Below are positions 8,253 through 14,934 of a DNA stretch of 14,934 nucleotides, piece by piece. The notes below the pieces were generated by a model that was not told the origin of the DNA, did no database searches, and was given only the letters and a program-made list of their open reading frames with translations. This stretch comes from Dimargaris cristalligena (taxonomy: Eukaryota; Kickxellomycota; Dimargaritomycetes; Dimargaritales; Dimargaritaceae), in assembly GCA_027576995.1 (NCBI GenBank), contig JANBQC010000656.1, positions 1 through 14,934 on the forward strand, given 5' to 3'. The position numbers and the translations under genes were made by a program. How positions within the stretch are numbered: the stretch's first letter is position 1; each line of letters starts with the position of its first letter.

Positions 8253-11200
8253 ATGGCCTCCTACGGTGGCCTCCTGCCTGATATTATTATGGCGGGGCCC
8301 TGGCTTGTCACTGCTGCCACCGTCTTAGCCTTGGCCCGCTTCGTCTACCACCAGCGGTCTACAGCGTACAGCCATACCCTGCCCTACCCCGAGCCGTTTA
8401 AAAGTGAGCCGCCTAATCGCCTGTGATTACTTAACACCCAAATCTCCCCCCCCTTCCTTGATATCCGGCATTGGAGTTTCGTAGGCACCTTATTAAATTA
8501 TAGCCCTGAAAACCGCCCTATATTATTTACTCACTTGCACTTTCCGCAAACCTTGGTCAACCCTCGCAGACTGCCGGGACCCTATCCCGGAACCAGAGGT
8601 GCAGGTGCGTATCAACGTCGTCCTCGAGTCCCAATTCCGAAATCTGGCGGGTTTTACGATTGCCAGTAACCTAGCCCTCGCCAGTTTGCTGGAAATACTG
8701 CGGCGCCAAATTCCCAGCCCCGCGCAGCTTGAGCTCACCTGGGTCTTGTGTTTCGCGATCCGGGGTCTAGCCTGGCTGGCCTTCAGTATCGTTCGTTATA
8801 CCGTTCGACCACCCGTCAGTCCCACCGATGCCCGGCCGTGGCTTTACCATTTGGACCAACGGGCCCAACACGTTGGTCGTCTCTTTTTTCAACTGGCGGC
8901 CGTGGCCGTGGTGGACCTGGTCTGCCATGGTACCGCTTTATTGGTAGACTCCGCCCAAATGGCCCTGCCCACCACCCTCAAAGCTACCCCGGACCCCTCC
9001 TCTTCCGCGACCGTGTACCTAACTCTGGGGCTCGTTGTGTTCTCGACCGTGATGCAGCTGGTGGCCAGCGGCCTGATCGTCATGTATTACCAATACTTCC
9101 TTTTACCAATGTATAGTCCTTGGCTGGCCCAGTGGACCATACACCATCTGCCCAAGGGACTCGCGTATCTTCTGGCACAGACCAATCTCCGCCTCCTAAC
9201 AGACCAGTTCCGACAAGTCCCCCTGTTTCCCGTGCCCGTTTCGTTGGCGGCCGCGGCCCCGGCTATTAAAGCCGGGGAGGTGGCGCTTCAGAGCGAGAAA
9301 GAATCCGAAGAGAGGGTGGTGGGCTTTATTTGGCATAACCCCAATTTCTCCAACACGTTTGCCCTGCTCAAGGTGTTATCCACGGGGGGTAGATCACGGT
9401 TCGGCGACTCTGACTGGGGGGTAAACAGCAAAATTGCCTATTTCGACCCGCTTCGGTCCACGACCTTCGCATCGCCCTACGTTCCGGTGCGGGAAAGTTG
9501 GATTCCGCTCGTTGACTTGGAGGGCTACCTCCGCATCACCCGCTTTCTTTACCCCGACCTGTGGACGGGGGCCGTTGATTTGGCCGAATCAGGGCTCCAG
9601 CTGTGTTCCACCACGGTCCGGCAGTACGAGCGATACCTGGACAGTACCCTCCAAACCCACCTGGACAATCTGTTCCTCGGCGGCTGGTGGATGGTCGTGC
9701 AGTCCTTTGTCATGGCCAAGTTCTGCGGCTACGTGATTCGGCCCCTCCTTACCCGACTGGCTAAACGGGCTACCAACAAATCCGGCATGACGCGCCAGCA
9801 TTTTGCCTACAAATGGACCATGTACTTCAATGCCCAATCAACCCAGCCTTCCAGTTCCATCCGGCCCCACTGGCATCATTTGAAGGCAGGGTCGGCTATC
9901 ATCCCCTTGCGCATAATCGGCCATAGTAGTCTCTCCTTTTTGGCCGTTTTGGCCGTACTGCGGGGTAACTTGGATTTTACTTCGATCCTCCTGATGGGGC
10001 TGGTCATGGTGGTGTATGCTTCGTATAAAGAATATTCGGGTTTAATCAGTGAGGTGCCCCAGAGGGCGGCCCCCGACGTCGATATCGCCCGGGTGGAGCG
10101 TCTCCAGACTAGAGTGGATCTCATTCCCTTTTACAAACTCCTCAACAGCTGCGAATACGAACTGGAACAGATCACCAAGGATAGTGAACGGGCCCAACCG
10201 ACCTACGAACGATACGATATGGGCAAACTTTGGCTGCAGCGACTGACCCAATTGTGCGATGTGTATATTAAGGTGATTTGGATTATCATGTGTGTGCTCC
10301 GGGTGCAACAGGGCATCATGGATATTCCCATGTGCCTTTTGGTGATGGACTACCGGTATGAATTACGGGGGGGCGTGGCCGCCTTTATTAATCTCATTTG
10401 CCGGGATTTTGCCCCACCTTTTGAGTCGCTCAAGGAGCTGGATTTCATTGAACAGACCCCCGAACTACCCGATCCCCCGGCGCACCTGGCTTATACGCCC
10501 CCCGTGGACGCCGGTGGTTGGACCATGGCCTTTGAGGACGTCCACTGGACCCGCCAAGGGGTGCCGATTTTACGGGGTCTTTCTTTTACGATTCCGGCCA
10601 ACCAAGTCACCGCCATTGTGGGCCTCACGGGATCGGGCAAATCCACCATCGCCAAACTCTTGTTGCGGTTGGAAGGGGTCACCACGGGCCGGGTAACCCT
10701 CAATGGCCACGATCTTTGCAACGTGACCCACAACGCCCTGCGGTCCAATGTGAATTACGTGGAACAGACCCCGCAATTCTTTGAGTCGAAATCGGTGGCT
10801 CATAATCTGGGCTACGCAACGGCTTCGACCGGCAAGTTGGCCGGCCAGGAACTCGTAGAGGAAGCGGCTAAATTAGGGCATATCTACGATGCTATCAAGG
10901 AGAAACCCGAAGGTAGGTATTGGCTTGTATTGTAGTGTTTTTTTTTGGTGGTGGGGAGGGGGGGTTTATCTACACGGTTATCGGCCAAAGGCTTGGCTGT
11001 TTAAAGTTGGTGTCGAACCTAGATATGTCCTGTAGGCCTCTATATAATATAGTGAACACCAGGATCGTTCTCTGGTTCACTAATATCGCCTAAGCTAGTG
11101 ATGAGAGATACCAATAGGTTTGACTTGTACCCGCTTCCACTCTACCTTCACTATTGCCCATCCATCCTCCTCTCGCCAAAACACCCCCGTTACTTTGCAA

Positions 11201-11723
11201 CACTCTAGTGCTTTGGGTAGCTAAGCGTTGGCCAAAATTTACAGTTGATACTTGCCCACACCATCTCTACAATTTCCATCTAACGTGTGCTCTATTTTCA
11301 TCGGTATTAATTCACACTGCTCCACCCCCCCTCCCTTCAATACGCATATCCGCAGGGTTTGAGGCCAATGTAGGCAGTGGCCTTCGTTCCACATTCAGCG
11401 GCGGTGAACAGCACCGTATCGCCATTTCCCGGGCCCTCCTTAAACCCAAACCGTTGCTGGTCTTGGACGAGGCCACATCGGCGTTAGATTCGGCCACCGA
11501 AGAACGGGTGATGGAGAGTATCCGCAAACACTGTGGCACCGTCACTACCACGGTTATCATCGCCCACCGGCTGTCCACGGTGAAACAGGCCGACCAAATC
11601 GTGGTTATTGACAAGGGACAGGTGGCCCAAGTGGGCACGCATACCACCCTATACGCCGATAAAGAGGGTATTTACAGTCGACTCTGGGCCGCTTCGGGCG
11701 TAACCGATGGCAGCGGTACTTAA
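8253..11723 (+). CDS. ABC half-transporter, HMT1/ABCB6-like (three exons)
   Basis: This is an ATP-driven exporter subunit expected to act as a dimer in an organelle membrane (vacuole or mitochondrion in the HMT1/ABCB6 group). Exons are 8253-8403, 8570-10912 and 11356-11723, giving 953 residues, longer than human ABCB6 (842). The ATG at 8253 (AAGATGG) is the first in frame. Five hydrophobic helices (about 11-31, 77-95, 106-126, 153-176, 197-224) match the extra N-terminal TMD0 of this group. The core membrane domain (about 370-650) is very divergent. The nucleotide-binding domain is complete: Walker A GLTGSGKST (735-743), Q-loop Q783, signature FSGGE (845-849), Walker B LLVLDE with catalytic E870, D-loop SALD, H-loop H902. 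The glutamate in SGGE is typical of the ATM1/HMT1/ABCB6 branch. A TAP- or MDL-like assignment is less likely. The substrate cannot be read from sequence. Confidence 0.92.
8404..8569 (+). other. ABC-transporter intron 1 (166 bases, phase 1)
   Basis: The donor is TTTAAAA|GTGAGC and the acceptor CCTCGCAG|ACTGCC. Splicing restores one frame from the exon 1 helix to the large exon, forming an AAC codon. Without it exon 1 ends in TGA at 8424-8426. A possible branch site is ACTTAAC near 8430. The donor is the only GTGAGC in the window, so this junction is a little less sure than the others. Confidence 0.8.
10913..11355 (+). other. ABC-transporter intron 2 (443 bases, phase 1)
   Basis: The donor is CCCGAAG|GTAGGT and the acceptor ATCCGCAG|GGTTTG. 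Splicing yields KPEG-FEANVG, the normal sequence before the ABC signature motif, so the junctions are secure. The intron is about twice as long as the others. It starts with a T9 run and a G-rich stretch (10938-10964), contains an imperfect hairpin (11051-11081), and has ATCTAAC (about 11279-11285) some 70 bases before the acceptor as a likely branch site. Confidence 0.93.
11051..11081 (+). repeat. Imperfect hairpin within ABC intron 2
   Basis: AGTGAACACCAG (11051-11062) pairs with CTGGTTCACT (11072-11081), giving ten base pairs with a two-base bulge around a 9-base loop. The flanking AT-rich bases (ATAT and AATAT) could extend the stem with one more bulge. Confidence 0.5.
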
Positions 11724-12368
11724 CTGAGAGTCCCGAGGGAGGAGGAGGTAGAGAGAATACCAACACCCCCTTATTCCCCCATTCCCCGTCCCCGCCCTTA
11801 TCTATTGTCCAATGATAAGGGTAAGGGAGTATACTTTTATTTGGTGGGGGTGCCATTTTGAAGTGAGCGGAACTAGCCCTCTAAACTTGGAATGCCCCCC
11901 CCTCCACCCCTTTATTTGCTTCTTTGAAATATTAGTAACGCATCCCCCCCCCCTATTTCTAAACACACTATTGAATAACACCCCATCTCTTGATACTTAT
12001 GGCAGTCGGAATCCTGATAGTTTCGCCTCCAAATAGACAATACTTGCCATTTTTAGAACTGAGTGAGTGGATGGGATATTGTATAGTGACGGGCGGAGAG
12101 TCAAGAACGGGGTGGTAAACGGAGGCGACTGGTCCGGAGACGCTGGCCTATCTATTACGAACCCCTTTGGGGGCATGACATGTGGAATGCCATGATGCTT
12201 TAGACCAGGTAGATGCATCACCCAAATAGGCATAAACCAATACATATTCCCTAGAAGAGAAGTTATTAATAAATGAGGACATCAGGACGGCTATAAGGCC
12301 TGGTTGTAAAAGCGAGTACAGCTGCTCCATCAGCGCACCCCCCCCTCCCTTGGCCAACATGCAGTTTA

Positions 12369-12393
12369 ATAACCGGTTATCGTAGCTGCAGCT
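12369..12393. promoter_or_regulatory. Two adjacent perfect palindromes upstream of COX18
   Basis: ATAACCGGTTAT (12369-12380, 12 bases) is followed after three bases by AGCTGCAGCT (12384-12393, 10 bases). The first contains AACCGGTT, the core known for Grainyhead/CP2-type factors, which have fungal members. They sit about 630 bases before the COX18 start. A regulatory role is inferred. Confidence 0.35.
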
Positions 12394-12973
12394 GACGCAG
12401 CAGTCGTCGTTATTCAACCCCATCCGGATATAGATAGACTTGGTTTGATTGCTTGGCTGTGGTATTAGTGCCGGAATTATAGAGGTTGTAGCGGCAATGT
12501 ATTTTCCTAGGATGCCATAGTCTCATAGATGAGTCCTATTGCATGTACCACTGCATGTATATCCTCATAGTATCCACCCAAAACACTTACCAAGTAACTT
12601 GGGGACTTATAGTGCCCCTTCACCAGCGCATTAACCCCTATGTCCCCACTAGTAGTGTAAAATAACGACAGGGCGCAGTATACTCGATGACTTGGACATA
12701 TGCCAGTGCTTTGAAGGACAGCAAACAGTATAGGGGGAAAGACCACTGCAGAGTCTGGATAAGGGCGTGGTGGGGCGTGTCCAACTCAAAGAAGGCCAAA
12801 CACCCCTGGCGTCAGCCTTGGGCCCGTATTCCCCAGCCATTGGGATGGGTCTCGCGCATTGCAAAGTTGTCAGAGGGAAGACCGAGAAAGTATATGCCAA
12901 CTAATCTTGGTCCACTAGTTCGAATGGAGGAGACTAGAATACCATTGTCAGATACTGCAACCCCCTTCAATAG

Positions 12974-13013
12974 TTTCCCCTCGACCTTCCTCCCTCCCTT
13001 CCTGATTGTTCTC
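12974..13013 (+). promoter_or_regulatory. Pyrimidine-rich leader of COX18
   Basis: Some 40 bases that are nearly all C and T lie just upstream of the ATG at 13025. An in-frame TAG at 12971-12973 closes the reading frame above them, so this stretch is leader and not coding. This supports the chosen start. Confidence 0.45.
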
Positions 13014-13024
13014 ATTGGGCGAGT

Positions 13025-14623
13025 ATGTGGTGCACGCCAAGAGCTCCGCCCCTTCATAGGAATGTGCCACCCCAGGCGCTTTGCAAGCCAATCATAAAAA
13101 CGGCACCCAAATATGTGCCCTGCTCAGCCCCATGGGCCAGACGAACCGATCGCCTGCATTGGTCTCCGAACCGCAGCTGGTTCGGGGTCCTTTATACTAC
13201 TAGGATCGGGCCCCCGAATTATGGAACAGCAAGGCCGGCAGCGACGAGAACCCAGCTAACCCGGGGGCTTGCCTTTTCGAATCCAACAAGGCGGGTTTTT
13301 CACCAGGGGGCGGCGCTTCAGACCGAGCTTCGTCGCGAGGGACTTACAACCAACGGTTCCCCTAGCTCCGCCACCAACATCAACACCGCCGCCACCACAC
13401 TGAGTAACGAGCCCGGCACCTCGCCAACGGACTCCTTAGATCTATTCGGGTTGAGTCCCGACCACATGGACCCATATTTGGTCTACCGCATCCAAACCTC
13501 CGTCCCCGCGATTTTCGAAGCCCTGCAAGCTGGTATGGTCACCCTTCATGAGGGGATTTGGATGGGGACGAGTGGTATAGCGCTGGTACCTGGCCTCCCG
13601 TGGTGGGCTACGATTATCGCCACTGGCGTCATTTTACGCACGTGTATTCTGCCCGTTGCCATTTACCAGCGCCGGGCCATGGGACGTCAGCTTAAGCTGC
13701 GGTCGGTGGTGGAGGCCCTGTACACCAGTACGGCCCATAATATATCGAGTGTTGGGGCCGCTAAAGGCTGGAGCGATGCCCGGTGTCAAAAGGAAATTAA
13801 ATCAGAGGTAGGTCGCTGCTCGTGGTGTTTTGGCCAAGTGGTGATATCTATTGGATATGACCAATAACACTCCTACTAGCCCCCATCTCCCGCCATATTC
13901 ATACAGTCTAATTCAATTACGCCCGATATTGACATCTCCATACTTGAAATATACCCCATTGTATCCGATGTACGTTTACAGGTCAGATCCCAAATCAGTG
14001 AGCTTTATTCCCGGCATGACTGCCAGCCACTATTTCGGTTTTTACTGCCCTGGGCCCAGATTCCTCTATTCATCGTGGTTTCATTTACGATTCGTCGAAT
14101 GTGTGGCCTTCCCCTTCCTTTTTACGATAAGCTGCCCGCCATTCCCCCGTTTCCCGGCCTGGACACAGGTGGAGTGCTTTGGCTTCCCAACCTTCTCCTA
14201 CCCGAAACCACCTACATTCTACCGGGTTTGATTACCATGGCCCATTTAATCAATATCCAACTGCATATCCCGCCAGCATCATCAGCATCCATACCAAAGG
14301 CAACCCAGACGACATTCCAAAAAGTGTGGCCCTATGGTATGCGGATGTTTGCGGTGGTTGCCGGCTACTTTGCGACTCAGATTCCCTCTGGAGTTGCCAT
14401 GTACTGGCTATCATCGGCGGCCTTCGCCGTGGCCCAGAATTTAGCATTCCGTTCAGAATGGGTGCAACGCGTTCTCCGAATTGAGACTGAACCTATAAAG
14501 GGACCTCCTAATCCACCCGTTCCGGCCCCAGTTCCCTTGGCAAATGCATCCAAAACTACGCCTGATGATAATATGGGTCACACTACCCCCAACTCATCAA
14601 CAGCCGGTGCCACCCACTCTTAA
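13025..14623 (+). CDS. COX18: Mitochondrial inner-membrane insertase, COX18-like (Oxa1/YidC family, two exons)
   Basis: Family members insert proteins into the mitochondrial inner membrane. Cox18 moves the C-terminal tail of Cox2 across it for cytochrome oxidase assembly. Exons are 13025-13807 and 13982-14623, giving 474 residues. The ATG is the first after an in-frame stop. Residues 1-105 are rich in Arg, Pro and Ala with almost no acidic residue, as expected for a matrix-targeting presequence. Then come family landmarks: GLPWWATI with R205 in the first core helix (LRTCILP, YQRR follows), RSQISELYSRHDC and LLPWAQIPLFIVV (second helix, about 280-300), LITMAHLINIQLH (about 344-356), and PSGVAMYWLSSAAFAVAQNL in the last helix (about 385-415). 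The C-terminal 50 residues are Pro/Ser/Thr-rich and lack the basic coiled coil with which Oxa1 binds the mitoribosome, which favours Cox18 over Oxa1. Confidence 0.88.
13808..13981 (+). other. COX18 intron (174 bases, phase 0)
   Basis: The donor is TCAGAG|GTAGGT and the acceptor GTTTACAG|GTCAGA. The joined protein reads KEIKSE-VRSQISELY, continuous with the conserved loop before the second core helix. The exon 1 frame would otherwise run on and stop within the intron. Confidence 0.92.
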
Positions 14624-14934
14624 AGCTAAGAAGAGGTGCTTATGCCTAGTACGTAACCTAGATACTCTTCCTGGTAATTCAATCACACGATAATAGGCTG
14701 AAGGGAAGATTTGACAGTATCCTACACAAGCGTGTACTTTTGGTAAACATAAAGATCGGCTTCATTGATTATGGGAAAATGGTGGGTTATGAATTGCGTG
14801 GTTATACATCCCTAAAGACATGTGGATATATATATATGTGTGGGTGGGTGGGTGGGTGTGGTCATACGAGGTGGTATAAAAAACGAACCGCTGTATATAT
14901 ATATAAAAGCGATATATGGGAATAATGGTGTGTA
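14624..14934. other. Region downstream of COX18
   Basis: No gene is supported. The open frame at 14740-14925 arises mainly from simple repeats. TA repeats occur at 14825-14837 and 14894-14905 and could serve as UAUAUA-type 3'-end signals, though they start 200 bases after the COX18 stop. Confidence 0.6.
14841..14857 (+). repeat. (TGGG)4 repeat, canonical G-quadruplex motif
   Basis: Four GGG runs at 14842-14844, 14846-14848, 14850-14852 and 14854-14856 are separated by single T residues. Single-base loops give the most stable parallel quadruplex class. The motif lies between two TA repeats downstream of COX18. Confidence 0.8.

Larger units (their letters stand above)
11724..13024. other. Spacer between the ABC gene and COX18
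   Basis: These 1.3 kb contain the ABC 3' region and the COX18 promoter. C-rich runs are frequent (11895-11902, 11944-11953). Open frames such as 12148-12423 and 12507-12746 on minus have no recognisable family and no supporting splice or start context. Two adjacent perfect palindromes lie at 12369-12393. ATTGG, the reverse of the CCAAT box bound by fungal HAP factors that control respiratory genes, occurs at 12839 and 13014, but this pentamer is common by chance. Confidence 0.55.

Noticed and set aside
12901..12940. GTTCGAAT resembling a tRNA B box
   Set aside because: No A box, no acceptor-stem pairing and no cloverleaf can be built around it.
14740..14925. Plus-strand open frame of 61 codons at the right edge
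   Set aside because: Its sequence comes from TA and TGGG simple repeats and it lacks any domain.

Overview
The window looks like nuclear DNA from a fungus, probably an early-diverging lineage. It holds compact multi-exon protein genes with short GT-AG introns. One intron contains a perfect TACTAAC branch-point sequence. A mitochondrial insertase carries a long arginine-rich presequence, and large stretches between genes are gene-poor. The lineage is inference: no rRNA, tRNA or other taxonomic marker is visible. The Spt4 protein reads closer to the animal form than to the budding-yeast form, which argues against Saccharomycotina.

Four genes can be supported. Two lie on the minus strand in the left half: SPT4 (two exons, 4092-4668) and a small protein with a C-terminal membrane anchor and a PPxY motif (two exons, 5487-6186, not recognised). 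Two lie on the plus strand in the right half: an HMT1/ABCB6-like ABC half-transporter (three exons, 8253-11723, 953 residues) and a COX18-like member of the Oxa1/YidC insertase family (two exons, 13025-14623, 474 residues). All five introns were placed by matching donor, acceptor and reading phase, and by continuity of the protein family where one is known. Three of the five donors read GTAGGT.

Region by region: 1-4091 is gene-poor, with a possible terminal exon of a gene entering from the left (51-111), two hairpins, a G-rich tract and a (TA)14 repeat next to the SPT4 3' end. 4669-5486 is the SPT4 upstream region and holds nothing else I can support. 6187-8252 is a divergent spacer between the minus-strand and plus-strand gene pairs. 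11724-13024 separates the ABC gene from COX18 and contains two adjacent palindromes. 14624-14934 carries TA repeats around a four-tract G-quadruplex motif.

Nothing shows that the genes form one pathway. SPT4 is a general transcription elongation factor. COX18 serves cytochrome oxidase assembly. The ABC protein probably exports a conjugate or metal-related substrate across an organelle membrane. The PPxY protein may be a ubiquitin-ligase adaptor. The layout is two head-to-tail pairs around a 2-kb divergent spacer. I see no mobile element, CRISPR array, rRNA or tRNA.
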